Notes: generated by a model not told the origin, from the letters alone. Shown: positions 1 to 12,481, numbered from the stretch's first letter. The stretch: 64,000 nt of DNA from Datnioides undecimradiatus (GCA_008933995.1 WARS01000029.1:22566879-22630878); one strand, 5' to 3'. Numbers and translations are program-made.

Positions 1-3000
1 AGCAGCCTGGCAGTACACTGGAAGTTCGCACATAAGGCATCTTGTTCAGTTATCTTCGAGTGTGTCATCAGAGCAGCTGCTCGTGGTGTTTGTTCTGCAG
101 CCTAATGTGTACGTTCTGTTTTGTCGACGTGATTTGCGATCGGCATCACAAAGCAAAGCAAATTTAACAGCTGGTTAATGCTTCGTGTGGAAACAAAAGA
201 GCGAGGCCTCCTTGTTGGGGCATGTGGAGAGCTGAATTGTCCTCAAGAGCACAATAGTGTTTTTAGCTGTGTAGTCATCATCAATATGAACTGCGGGGAG
301 CAAGATGTTCATACTGTTTATAACTATGTGTTCAGCAGCAAACATGCTGTGATTTTGAAGCTGAATCAGTGTTCCAGTTTTATCCATTTAGAGAGTTACT
401 ATTTTATAAAAATATCAAGATTTTAAAAAAGACATTGAATCTAATAATAACAGCCCTGCATGTATCAGATATAATTAAGAAATATAGAGATTTAAGCTTT
501 TTTGGGGGGGGATATTTATTTTTGGAGCTCTTGACTTGTTTTACATTGATTTTTAGTCTTTTTTTCTTTTCTTTTCAAAATGCTACAAAAATATATGACA
601 GCAGTTTAAGCCAAGTGAATTTAATATACACAGTCACAACCTGTATGCTTGAATAGTGGTTCCAACAGGTCTTTTTACTGAGCTAGCTTACGAACGAGAC
701 CCAATTTTTGCTGTTGAAAACCAAAACCACCCAGTCCAAACACATGCTCATCTCAAAAACTCAATGCTAACTTTTTTTTTTGCCAGATAAGGCTAAATGT
801 ACATCAGTAGCTAGCACTGTTAGCATTTATTAGCATTAAAAAAACTTAAACTGATATCCAAGTTAGCTGCAAACATGCCGTTAGCTGTTAGCTATCAAGA
901 GCCTGACACTGTCCACTGCGTTAGCCACTTTTAGCTAACATGAATAGCTAAGACTCTGACCACAGAGGGATCATAAAAGCTGGAGGAACTCTGTAATCTG
1001 TATGACACATCAATGCCGCAGTAACATAATAGGCCAAACAGAAGAATATGATTACGTCTACCGTTAGCGTCTAGTGGCAGAAACTTAAACTAATAACCAA
1101 GCTGGCTGCTAACATGCTGTTAGCTGTTAGCCATCAAGAGCCTGACTGACACTGTCAATCAGGTTAGCCACTTTTAGCTAACATGGCTAAGACAGGCGTT
1201 CTAATCTGTATGACACATCAATGCTGCAATAACATAATAGGCCAACCAGTCTTCAGGAAAATGCAACACATTTCTTTTGAATAATCCTATTTTCCATCTG
1301 ACAGAGGCGTAAAACTAATGGGGTCAGATTCTAATTCTGGTTCCAAAACTGCTGCGGTAATCATTTAGTACACAGAAGAGGACTCTCAGCTCCTTGGCCT
1401 ACTTTCTATGTTAATGGAAAGGCTGGCTAATAACAGATTGCCATCAGGGTGTAATTTACCATCAAATAACTTGCTATTACTGCCTGTTGGTGGTCTTTTT
1501 GTTTCGGGCCGCTCAGGTAAACGGCGCAGGGGTGAGAATGAGGTACCTCACGTCTCATCTGATATATTTCTAATTTTCCCTTTGGTGACAATACTTAGCC
1601 AAGGGTGGCATAACAGCATCCCCTGAGGAGAGGATGATCCCAGTCCTGCTTTCTCATCTCCGGAGCAGACCCCAGATGGAGGTGAGCTGTGAAAGGAGCA
1701 CGCTGAGCTGTGGATGAGCTTTCTGTCCGTCCCAGCTGAGCACAAATGAAACTGAAAGGTCTTCTCGAGATGGACGGCCTTAGATGAAACATTTCAGGTA
1801 GCTTCAGGTAAAAGAGCTTAAAGTCCAAAATGCAAATATATGAACAGAATTGCGGGTCCAGGTAATGTCGGGTCCTGGAGCAAGTGTCCTAAAGTGGCCT
1901 CTGCCTCTATTCTGTCTCAAAGGTGATGTAGCAAGCTTGAGTGAGATGTGACCTTTTAAGTGAAACCAGATACAGATAAATGTCACTTCTGGTTTATCAG
2001 GATTGCCTGGTGATGCACTTCATTTGGTTCGATTCTATATTCAGACGCGACACATTTTAAGATAAATTGAGTTTTGTTTTGTTTTAGTTTTTCCTCACCA
2101 AAATCAGAACAAATGGAGTTTCTAAAAAGGATCAACAATCGAAGACCTTCCCTTTCTAAGAAGCAATTAGTCTCAGAATGGCCACAGACAGATTTGTTTG
2201 ATTGCCGAGCTCCACAACCCTACATTTGCATCACTGTCGTGTGATTCTGACACAAAGACATGAGTCCCTGAGGCCGTTTTATTTAGCAGGTTTTACAAGA
2301 CAGTCACAGCCATGGCAACAAAGCCCTCATTTAATACTAGCTTCGAAGAAATGAGGCCTGGTGATCCAGATTGGGTTGTTATGGGTAGGAAAAGTGTAAG
2401 TTCATCTCCTAGAATTTACGTTTGTGTATTACTGAATCATTTTCATAATCGTGACAGAATTTGATTCACTGCCATCTCCTTAGAGTGAACAAAGACATAT
2501 TTGTATACCGTGCTGGTTGAATGCAGATGGTCAGGGTCCAGGAATTCTGGACTTGTGACACCAGAATCCAAGGGTGGACATGTGGCTGCACTTTTTATGA
2601 GTAAAATTAGATGGTCAGATCTTTAAAAAAGCATTTCCACGTCTTTGCTCCCCTCAAAGTCTAGCAACACATCAACAAGAACACAGGACACTCTGCGTTT
2701 GTTCTACAATATTCATAAGGAAACAATCACCTCTTCAGAAACAAGAGACAGGAAAGAAGCTTGTTCACTGAAAAAGTAAAATGTACTTGTCATTTTATTT
2801 TATTTTACTGGTGTAAAAGTTGGTGTCAAGGTAAAGGTGTCAAGGTACAAGGGAACATTACAAGGAAAAAATAGTTTATTCATTCATTTAGCCTATAATG
2901 GAGACGTGACAGCAAGAGGACATTTTCCCATGAGATCATTACTGCAGGCGGACTCGTAGTTAACCAGTATAAACGCAGATGGTGCCAGTATTCTACAGCC

Positions 3001-5846
3001 ATTACATTGTGCAATCAACATTTAATTCATAATGTGAAAATAAGCAACCTACTTGGCTACGGCATGTTCAAGCTAAAATATGTAAAATAAGCAAATGTGA
3101 AAAATAACTCACCAGCTGTAGAAGAAGAGCGTTACATGTGTTAACGGGTTAGACTGCGTCCAGTGTTCCTCTTATATCATAGCAAAGCCCCTTAATCCAT
3201 CATATCCTTTTGTGTGTATGTTCTATGCTGCATATGTGTTATATATGATGTATATTTTGACTTTATTTGGGCGACATTAAAAGTCAAACTGATGTAGGTG
3301 TTACTTCCAGTTTGATTGAGCTGATGCGTGTGTGTCTGTTGCATCAGAAAGCTTCAAGGACAGTGAATCCCCGGCTTCTAGAGAAGCCCTTTGCTCAACA
3401 ATACACACCTTCGCTCTGTTATTCTCTGGTTTCCGGTTGTCCTTTCAGCACCGGGACTGACAGCAGCACAGGAGTGCGCTGACATCACAGAGCCAGCGTA
3501 TGAGTCGGCGAGTGGGTGGCCAGGTTCCCCCAGGCCTCTCAGGCAAACCTTTGTTCTTTCCCGGCAAATAAATGGTGCAATTAAATCCTCCCCAGCACAA
3601 TGAATGTGAACAGGATAGGTAATCCCTGTGCAGTTGTGTATCCTCCCAACCAGAGCCATCCACTCTGCATTAGCTGACTCAACCTAATCAGCTGCTGTGT
3701 TGTCTTGGTACACTGTGAGCTCTTGGTAAACACTTGCGTATCACAGGCAATGTGCCCTTTGCACTGCTTCCTTTTTAGCCCAGGGATATCCTCAGTCTGC
3801 ACTAAACTGTTTAGGGTTAATTTGTCTTTCTGTGCCTTTAAAACAAAACAAAGCTAGTTTGAATTTGGTTAAGTTCTGGGTAAGTCGTGCAAACTTGTCC
3901 AAAGGTTAGAAGCTTATGATGATTAAAGGAAAAAAGATTATTCTTTTCTAACAAGGTTAGTCTATGTCACCGTTGCATCTAAAAGGTCACAGTAATCATT
4001 CATTTAACCATAAAAGGTCAAAAAAGAGGAATCAGACCAAAATCCATTTTTTTGTAAGGTAATTGAGCACCACCTTCGATTTAAAGAGTTTTCTCACTGT
4101 TCACAAATTACACGACAAGCCGAAAAGAAACAAGTGGATTCTACGAACATCTACTCTTTACCCCATGTCCCATATATCTTCATCTTTGAGAACCAATGGG
4201 CTTCTGGCTGTGAGCCACCGACACAACAAGACAGTCAAAGCAAGACAAAGACTGACCCAGCGTTGGTTTCAGTCAACCCGAGAACCGGACACATCTGCTC
4301 AGCTCATGTTTTATTTCACTCAGACATATCGATGCACCTCGGAAATCGAAAATAGTCTGAGAGGTCTCAGGCTAACACACATTTAAGTTAATCTGACAGC
4401 GCCAGGCGAGGTTTTGCTAATTGTTGATGGCGGTTCACTCGTTAATCTTGGTAAAACTAGCTGAACCCTTCTCCTCGAGATCAATCTGCTCCATATAAAC
4501 ATCAGAGCTCGTTTGTGTCTTACTGTAGTTTACATTTAACACCATTTCACTGATACTCTACACTAACCAAACACGTAACTAGAAAATGTATCGTGTAGCG
4601 TGAGAAGAAGGCATAGTGGGCATAGTGTGAAATCAAAGGAAGCTGGTTTTTGGTGCCGGTTCAAGATTAAAATACTCAATAAACGTTCTCTCGACCTGTC
4701 AATCAAAGACATATTTATTCCTTGTAAACATGTTCTTGGCATTGTAAACATTTACTAATGTCTCTAGCTGACGATCAATGGCTCCTCGGTGAAGCTGCTT
4801 CTTAGGGAGTCTTAAGAAATGATTGTGATATAAACGTGTTACCTAATAAAACCCGCTGACACGAGACAACAAATGTTTGTTTTATTGTTATTATTAGAGG
4901 AGAGAAAAGTTGCCATTAACCGATCTGATCTCATCTTTCACACAGCCCTGTTCGGACTCAATTCCTCGAAACGCCCATGGCTATAGGCTTACGCAACAGG
5001 GGCAATACAGTGTTTCCACTGTTGTTTGGGAAATCGTGGTTGGAGGTCCTTCCCTGCTCTAATTCCCGTATTGGCTCCGGTTGCTTCGGGTCGTGTTGTA
5101 GCTCCAGAAAAACAAGAACTCCAAATACACAAGAACAGCTGATCAAAGACGAGACGTAACAGACATCATCCATAATCATATCTGTATTTTGGAAATATGC
5201 CAGCTCAAGGCCACATTGGAGCATTGCAAGTAATGTGTTAGTCATTATTACCGCTCTTCGTTCAGGTATTCCCTTAGATTTTCTGATGTGCCTTTTAATC
5301 TGAATTATAGATTATTATAGAACCTGCAGCTCGGCATATGGGAAACGCTCCCGTTTGAGCTTTATTGTGTTGTGCAGTTGGTTGTATAATTATATTACTG
5401 TTAAGGACACTGGATGTACAGAGTGTCTCGCTGCCAGAAAGGTCCTTTATCAACCTGCCTCCTCCTTCGATTATTCTTTTCCTCCACAGAGCAGAAACAA
5501 AGGAGTGGAGGAGCTGCCGAGAAGTGATTTGCCAACACAGGATGTGAATAATAGCTCCGCTCGTTGGGTTACATCCTGCATATAATGACTGAAAACTGTG
5601 AGAAACCTACACCTGTGTCAAGTTTTAGACTGCATTTCCATTTTATTTCAATTTAACTATAAAAACACAGTATTCTCGCTTCCACATGCCGGATGGAGGT
5701 TTGTTTTCCTGACGCTGTTTTGAAAGAGATGGGTCAAAACAAAACAGCTACAGATTCACTGTGGTTTGTTTTCAGGGACAGGGCATCAGTGGCTTTTATC
5801 GTTTTACAGTAAGTTCCCAGCCTCGTCCTTGCATATCATTCCCTGG
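1..5846. other. Non-coding upstream region of the first RGS gene
   Basis: No open frame here has a domain, splice context or composition that supports a gene; the longest (about 107 codons near 4063) shows nothing recognisable. It is AT-rich with TTAGC-rich repeat sequence at 680-1250 (see the tandem duplication) and otherwise looks single-copy. Distal regulatory sites may lie here, but none can be named from one sequence. Confidence 0.6.
843..1246 (+). repeat. Local tandem duplication (two diverged copies)
   Basis: Copy A (about 843-1040) and copy B (about 1082-1246) share, in the same order, the blocks AACTTAAACT, GTTAGCTGTTAGC, ATCAAGAGCCTGAC, TTAGCCACTTTTAGCTAACA, ATCTGTATGACACATCAATG and AACATAATAGGCCAA. 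The offset is about 239 bp at the left end and shrinks rightwards, because copy B lacks part of the middle. The TTAGC-rich core resembles interspersed repeats common in teleosts. Confidence 0.8.
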
Positions 5847-5990
5847 TTTTTTCTCCTCCTCTCTCTCCCTCCCTCCCTCACTCTCTCTCTCTATGCTTCT
5901 CTGTGATTGGCTGAGAGGGCTGATGACACGTCAGGGGCAGGGGGAGGTAGGACTATAAAGCCTCTGCTCCAGCGCCGCTCAGACACCGAG
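5847..5990 (+). promoter_or_regulatory. Core promoter of the first RGS gene (pyrimidine tract, inverted CCAAT, TATA)
   Basis: A CT-rich tract (5847-5892) is followed by an inverted CCAAT box (ATTGG, 5906-5910, in TGATTGGCTGAG), a CRE-like palindrome TGACACGTCA (5924-5933) and a TATA box (TATAAA, 5954-5959). The TATA lies 126 bp upstream of the ATG, so transcription should start near 5982-5990 with an unspliced 5' leader of about 95 nt. The same order of boxes is seen at rgs5 and rgs4. That the CRE-like site is used is inference. Confidence 0.7.
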
Positions 5991-6079
5991 ACAATCTCAC
6001 TCCCTCCTGAGCTTCACTAAACGGATATTTAACTAACACCCGACCGAGACACCACCCCGACCAGCTCCAACCTGCTGCT

Positions 6080-7375
6080 ATGTGTAAAGGACTAGCATCA
6101 CTGCCTACCTGCTGCTTGGAAAGGTACATGAAGCTTCATGCAAATGCTCACATGGCTGATGTTTGGAGATTTGGATTACAGGATGTGGAAGACAGCTCCG
6201 ATGTTTTGTATTTGTGCATCTGTTAGTGAGCATCTGAGAAGCTAATGTCGGTTTAGACTCAGACTATTTAGACCCTCAGTGTGGCTCCGGACTGTGGATT
6301 GCGCTGCTCAGCGGTGCTTAACAGTATGCAATCAAGGTCTTTGTTGAGCAAAATGTATTTAGTGTTTTGTTTTTATTCTCACAGGGCCAAGGAGCTGAAA
6401 GCAAGGCTGGGAAGCATTTTGCAAAGACCAAACTGGAATCTATCCGGCTGCAAATTAGGGCAAAACAAGTAAGCATCGCCCATACTGCACTAATCTAATA
6501 CAACAGATTCGTCTTACATTCATTGTCACTGTGTGTTTGATTGAGAAGTTAAAACTAATCTTGCTTTATCTATTTTCAGGCCAACCCTGGAGGAATGCCT
6601 CAGGTGGAAACAGTCCTTTGAAAAACTCCTGTCCAGCAAATGTAAGTTAAACCTTTGTTTTTGCATTCATGCCAGTAAGCCTGCACTATAAACACACTTA
6701 CAGACACACGCAGCCCTGCAGGACTATAATGGACCGTAAGTAATCAAATTTCCTCTATTTCCTCAGACGGACTGTGTGCCTTCACAGCCTTTCTGGTATC
6801 CGAGTTCAGCGAGGAGAACATTGCGTTCTACTTTGCCTGTGAGGATTACAGAAGTACCAAGTCTCCTGCCAAACTACAAGCCAAAGCCCAAAAGATCTAT
6901 GATGAATTCATCGGCAGCGATGCTCCCCGGGAGGTAAGGAAACAGTAAAACATAGGATTTAAATCTGATTCCTAAAAGTTAGGTAATGAGGCCCCAAAAA
7001 ACACACTTTCATGCTAACTGCAGACTTTTCACCCATGCTACAAATTCACTTTTACACTAAAATGCTGAATTACATTTATACATCCAGTTGTACATAGTGC
7101 TTTTTAGCCACTAACTCTTCATAAAACTCAAACTAATCAGGTTTTGCCTCTTTGTCCCTTTTCTCCAGATTAACATCGACCATGAAACTCGTGACATCAC
7201 CAAAGCCAACATGCTGGCGCTGTCACCCACCTGCTTCGACCTGGCCCAGCACAAGATCTACATGCTCATGGCCAAAGACTGCTACCCCCGGTTCCTCCGC
7301 TCTCCAGCCTACAGGGATCTAGTGTGCCAAGCCAAACCGAGCACCAAGGCCACCAAGAAGGAGAAGAAGGCGTGA
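6080..7375 (+). CDS. R4-family regulator of G-protein signalling (RGS16/RGS5-like), 5 exons, 187 aa
   Basis: The product should act as a GTPase-activating protein for Gi/Gq alpha subunits at the plasma membrane. Coding exons are 6080-6123, 6385-6468, 6580-6641, 6767-6933 and 7169-7375; all introns are GT-AG and short (111-261 bp). The start is fixed by the family N-terminus [15 protein letters not shown], with Cys2 and further cysteines available for palmitoylation and an amphipathic helix ([12 protein letters not shown], residues 16-27). The RGS box covers about residues 60-170, with Asn81 (SEEN) and Asn121 (INIDHETR) as the two Galpha-contact asparagines. NIDHETR and the SPAYRDL motif (163-169) resemble RGS16, but MCKGLA resembles RGS4/5, so orthology is left open. 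Odd points: the usual [DE]-F-W after SEEN[IL] is A-F-Y (83-85), LMEKDS reads LMAKDC (152-157), and the C-terminus is lysine-rich (KKEKKA). The gene is the most compact of the three paralogues and is co-oriented with rgs5. Confidence 0.93.
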
Positions 7376-7985
7376 AGTCTCCCCCGTGAACCTGCGGAGA
7401 ATTGTTAGTGGTCACCTTTAGGGTTGAGAAGGCAAGAGAGGCTTGGTGTGAGGTGCTGCTTCATGAAGCTGGACGCGGCTGTAAACGCAGCGATCATCAT
7501 GAGCAGCAGCGGTGGTGGACGGGTGTGTTCTGCAGACGCCGCCTATTCAAAGGAACGGATGGACTGAGGAGAAGAGGAAAACAGAGGAAAAGCTGATGCC
7601 TTAAGTGGACTGCTGTGTGAATACAGATGAGGTGTGGACGGCAAAGTCTTTGTGAGAGTGTAACACACTGAGTGACAATCAAACAGGAGGGCAGGAGGAG
7701 GGGGAGAAGCACTTTTTGTTGCCGCCGGGCAAACTTTTGTGGTTGTGATGTGTTTTCTCCCTCTGTCAAAGTCTTGCACTGCTTGTGAACAAGCATGCAG
7801 GCTACTTTACAACTTTGTATTTATTTGCCTGTAATTTATTTGTTGCATTTTTACCAAACTATGATGGAAAAAATTGTGCAATTTAATTTATATTGTAATA
7901 TTTATATCACTGTTGTGGTTTTTTTCTACATACCAGCAAATAAACTAAGTTATTTGAAAAATAAAGTGTAAAAAAAACTAAAAGA
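7376..7985 (+). other. 3' UTR and polyadenylation region of the first RGS gene
   Basis: After the TGA at 7373-7375 there is about 600 nt of non-coding sequence ending in two AATAAA signals (7939-7944 and 7960-7965), so cleavage is likely near 7965-7990. The segment 7811-7915 is AU-rich with several ATTTA/TTATTT pentamer-type motifs, as in short-lived mRNAs. The open frames seen here on either strand are short and look like chance. Confidence 0.65.
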
Positions 7986-9637
7986 TGTTGTGTTGTCCTC
8001 ATTACATGCTATTATTTTGATCTTTGACATATAAAGTCAGCAGAGCCACACACTTAGATATAACACAATCGTACTAAGAAAACAAAAATTTAGTTAGAAT
8101 GACGCTTTTGGCTTCCATTAAGTTATTTTAAGCATCTCATTTACCCCGGTGACATAGATAAAACATCAAATGTAAACATGCAGCCAGCTGAAGTTTGCAC
8201 AGAGGTGTGCAAATACCCAGATTCTGCATGTTTAATCATTCACATTACCTGATATAACGAGATGACAATGATATATTTGCTCTCTGTTATGAGGCACTCT
8301 GCAGCACGATGTTGTGCAGGACTGTTATTCACCAAGGAAACTGCCCCGCTCTGCGCCATAAAGAGCTCAGACAATGACAGCATCCGTCTGCTCTCAGCTA
8401 TTGTCCCGTATTGTGTGAATTGAGAAAGCTCTTTCTAGCAAACAGGAAGCACAGAGACATGATGTGACGGCATTAACGTAATAGGCAGGGCAATAAAACT
8501 TATTATGACCTTAGCAACTGTTTGCACAGGCCATCAACTTGAGGTAATAAATGACAGCAAAGCTGCTACCAGGCTGGAGCTGGGCTACTGCTGTCTGCAA
8601 AGCAAGTGTGTAGAAAAGACATAACACTGAGATGATACAAAACCCTGCAAAGCCTTGTAGTTAGGTAATAAAGATACTGATTGCAGTGATAATGCCAGTT
8701 ATCTAATTTGTTCTCATTAAAATGTTAACGATTATCATTATGATTGCCTCAGTTAAGTGCATTTCAGCAGCAGACGGAGCACAAAGTGTAGCTGAATGCC
8801 TGCTTTGGTTATTCAGATGTCATCAGCATAGAGTGGAGCCCGTGTCAGGTGGACAACAGCTGGTCCAAAGGCCTGATGCATATCTCATAACGCTGCCTCC
8901 TTCTCCATAGTAACCCTTTGATATTTTTATCTAGATCTAAGCATAGTAATGACCATCTGCAATGCTGGCTTTACTGTATAACTTTACTGTATGTTGTGAA
9001 CAGCACGGGACGCCCAAGAGATGTCTGCAATTTAGCTGAAAGAACTATAAATGTATTAAATGCTTGTGTAACATCTCAAGTTTTTTGGTTTCATAGCCCA
9101 AACATTTAATTGATAGTTCATATTTTAGCAAAATGACTGATGAGCACACTTTCCTCCTCTTCTCCGGCACCAAACTGCGGTCAGTCGGTGTTTGCCGGTG
9201 AGCACTTAAAAGCTTTAAAACCAAGCTCAAGACCAAACTGGAGCCTTAAGTCAGAGTTAAAACTGAACTAATAAAACTAATGTTGCTGAAATATTAGCCT
9301 TACCCTCTATTATGTTACTGTATGTGATGGCTGTGCATCTGTCATCCTGTTTATTAACTGATTCGCCCCCTAATGGCCACTAATTTAATTACGCAGCTTT
9401 AAAATTCATGTTTGTTTTCATTTTCAAATAGGTGGTAACTTGATGTCAATCTTGCATCCAAGAGAGCTTCTGCACTCAGTTCTTTGGCTGAAAAGGTTCC
9501 AGTTGAATTTGAAATATAACATTGCACCAATGTGAATAAACATCAGTGTGACAAAACAGACATCACCTTTTCATAAAAGTTAATTTAATGTATATCTCCT
9601 AACACAGAGAGGGGTTAATGACATGTACCACAGCCAG

Positions 9638-9651
9638 CCACCAGGGGGCGG
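9638..9651 (+). promoter_or_regulatory. Candidate CTCF binding site
   Basis: CCACCAGGGGGCGG fits the vertebrate CTCF core consensus (CCASYAGRKGGCRS). A weaker match in the opposite orientation (GCCCCCTAATGG) lies at 9365-9376. Occupancy cannot be seen from sequence. Confidence 0.4.
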
Positions 9652-10234
9652 ATAAGGTGTTTGGGCCTGACTTTACATCAACAGGTGGGATTTTCAGACT
9701 GTGTGGCTGCTTTTAAGATCAAACACGTCTCTGAATGTTAAAGAACAACCACGCCTGGTTGATTTCAGTGAACTAGTTTTGGGGATTAAAAGAGAAAAGC
9801 CAACATTACACGTCCAGCATTAGCTGTCGGTGGTAGATGAGATATGAACTAAAGGCCTACAGCTTGTTACTCACTCGACCAGAGGAGTCACAACGTGGAC
9901 GTCATATGATTTAAGTGCTGCTTAAATCTGGAGTTTGGAGAAAGGCTGCAGCGACACTTCTACTATCAGTTCAGTGGAAGTGAACTGAACCTCCTTTGTG
10001 GTGTCACAGCATTCAGCAGCAATGCTCCCTTCCAGAAGCATTAAACCACAAACCAAACACACACCCCACTGTGAGCAGCTTCCACTGGAAATACTGAAGA
10101 TATTGTTCCGATGGGACTACATGGTGAGAAATGCCTTCCCCGGGGAGGAGAAACAGGCCTCAAGGGCTCTGCCAGCTTCAATGGGTTCAGCTCGGTCTGA
10201 TAAACAGTTTAACTAATACTGAAGTGTGATTTAA

Positions 10235-10254
10235 ACACACACACACACACACAC
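10235..10254 (+). repeat. (AC)10 microsatellite
   Basis: Ten uninterrupted AC units in intergenic DNA. Confidence 0.92.
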
Positions 10255-10737
10255 TGTACGAGCGGTAAGTTGATGTTCTCTAACAAGGCAGATATTGTGA
10301 GAAGTTCCTGCAGTTTCATCCACATGCCGTCCGTGCCAAAAGCAGTGAAAAGGACAGTAATGCCATTGTGCCGTTTTTAGCTCCATGCCCATAAATAGCG
10401 CTTAGCGAGCTCCAAGCTAACACCCAGCTGCCCACTACTCCGCAGGGTAGGATGCTCCAAAAGTCAAATATTACACCAGGGCACAAAACTGAACTTTTAA
10501 CACATGCATTTTCTCTTTCTTTGAACATTAGAGACAGAAATAAGGTTAAATAAGATGCATGTGTTTCATGTTTCATACCATGGGGCCTTTTACTAAGACT
10601 TTTAGGATGTAATGATGCACTGAACGTTAATGTTTATGACATTTTATAAGTATTGTTATTTAATTTAAGGTGCTCAGACTTTTCTGAGTTAGACACGTCT
10701 CTGTGTCTTTTTGTCTGTCCCTCATACTGAACAGTAT

Positions 10738-10870
10738 GAGGAACTTAGTGGAACTGTTGGGTGTAATCAATAGTAATGAGTGTGGTCTAGACCCGCTCTG
10801 TTCGTAAAGTGCCCTGGGCTGACTTTGGTGTTGAATTGGTGCTATATAAATTAAACTGAATTGAATTGAA
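10738..10870 (+). repeat. L2/SINE-like retroposon tail
   Basis: The stretch reads like the 3' tail common to many teleost L2-related retroposons: a degenerate form of 'taaagcgccttgag', then GGTGCTATATAAATTAAA, ending in a short TGAATTGAATTGAA run. Only the tail is present. Confidence 0.55.
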
Positions 10871-11265
10871 CATGAGCAGTTCTTCCTCTAACATCAGTGT
10901 GGTTGACTCATAAAGTGACGCTGACATCTGTTGGTTGGATCTGAAATAACAACAACTAGAAACTACATTTAATCATTTTGATTGCTGTTTGGCCGCAAAA
11001 CGCAGAAACGCCAACCTTTGATTCCCAAACTGGGCGTCGGACTTCAAGATTAAAGTAAAGATGGAGACAAAATGAGAGCAAAGAAAGAACATTCACACCA
11101 AGGCCATAACCCCTAATGAAAACTCAATAAATATCATTTATATTATTATTCTATAAATATTACTTCAGAAAAGAAAAATTAATTCACAATGAAAACAGCT
11201 TTAACCTGGAAAGACTGTCATATACATTATACCTGGTTCTATAAATACAAAACAAAAGTCTTATT

Positions 11266-11289
11266 ATTGTTGTTGTTGTTGTTGTTGTT
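11266..11289 (+). repeat. (TTG)n microsatellite
   Basis: About eight TTG units preceded by TTATTA; plain simple repeat in an AT-rich intergenic stretch. Confidence 0.9.
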
Positions 11290-11579
11290 CGATAGTACAG
11301 TATTAATTATTATAGTATTATTATTATTATATAGACATTAAGATGTGATGACCATACAAATGAAATCACTTAGCACTTGATGATGCAGTTAAATTACAAA
11401 TACAAAGTTGTTTATGTGACGGCCTGGTATATTTATATTTTAATGTTACATTTGCATTTTCCAATAGTTTTTTGTAATATATATGTTATTATATAGATTT
11501 TTTTTTAATTTTGATTATTTTTTATCAGTGTTATTAATAAAAGAAAGCCCTGATGAGGTGAATGTGGGTCTGTTTTACA

Positions 11580-11593
11580 CCACCAGGGGGCAG
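11580..11593 (+). promoter_or_regulatory. Candidate CTCF binding site
   Basis: CCACCAGGGGGCAG is a full match to the CTCF core consensus, in the same orientation as the 9638 site and about 1.9 kb from it. Both lie between the first RGS gene and rgs5, where an insulator or loop anchor would separate the two promoters. This is inference from the motif only. Confidence 0.4.
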
Positions 11594-12463
11594 TGAAAGG
11601 CCGTGAATACGCCTCAACATTATTTTTCTCACTTGTGATCTCTAAAGGCACCTCAAACATGATCTTGTGCAGCAGACGGAATGAGAGTGTGAGGAGCTGA
11701 TGGCGGAGGTTTAGTGGAGCTAAACTGAACGATGTTCTTCTTTTATGCATTTTTAAAGATCTTATCTTTGAGAAGATGTTCCTAATTGTGAACTGTAGAC
11801 AGATAAGACCCACTGAGGACATGTGCTCCATGTCCTAAATGTCACTTCCATCCTGAATGTTGACAGAGCGAATGTACTCGAGGGAGGACATACTGTATGT
11901 TCATCATAACTAAGGCTGAACCCGTCAGAGTCCTGAACGCCATCATCACATATGGCTGCGGTGAACGCCGTGACCTCGAGTTTAAAATAGGTGCCGAGAA
12001 CACGCATTGTTCTGCGTGCTTCCTTAAGGATGAGGCGCGACCCCCTTGGTGGCCGTTAAGTCGAGAGCAGAGCTGGAGCAGATGACACGATGTGCACATT
12101 CCTCCGTGTCTCCCCCAGGACGGGACATGTGCTGTGCATCTCGCCGACGCAGACCCACCTCACTGTGGCCTGGACCTCTTTTCTTCTCACATCCTCTAAT
12201 GCAAGTTTCTTTATGTTATTCCAACAGAGGAGAAATCAAGGGGCGGGATGTGAAAAGATGAGAAGATGCAAAGGCAGAGGACTCACGATAATCATGTTAG
12301 ACGAATGGGCAAGAGCACAGAGAGAGGCAGCAGCGTGTTACACTCCAAGCGTGGGAAATCTCCTGGTGTGGGTCCCTTGTGAAAAAGGAAAACTGCGCTA
12401 CAGTCACTCGGAGTTCCTCAGGGTTCACATCCTCTGTCCTCTCAGGATCAGAGTCAGGCCTGG

Positions 12464-12481
12464 AAAAAAAAAAAAAAAAAA
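12464..12481 (+). repeat. A18 homopolymer
   Basis: A run of 18 A; no retroposon body was recognised directly upstream. Confidence 0.9.

Noticed and set aside
6281-6472. Alternative start of the first RGS gene in intron 1
   Set aside because: The ATG-like start is in intronic sequence; the family N-terminus MCKGLA in exon 1, with its TATA promoter, is far better supported.
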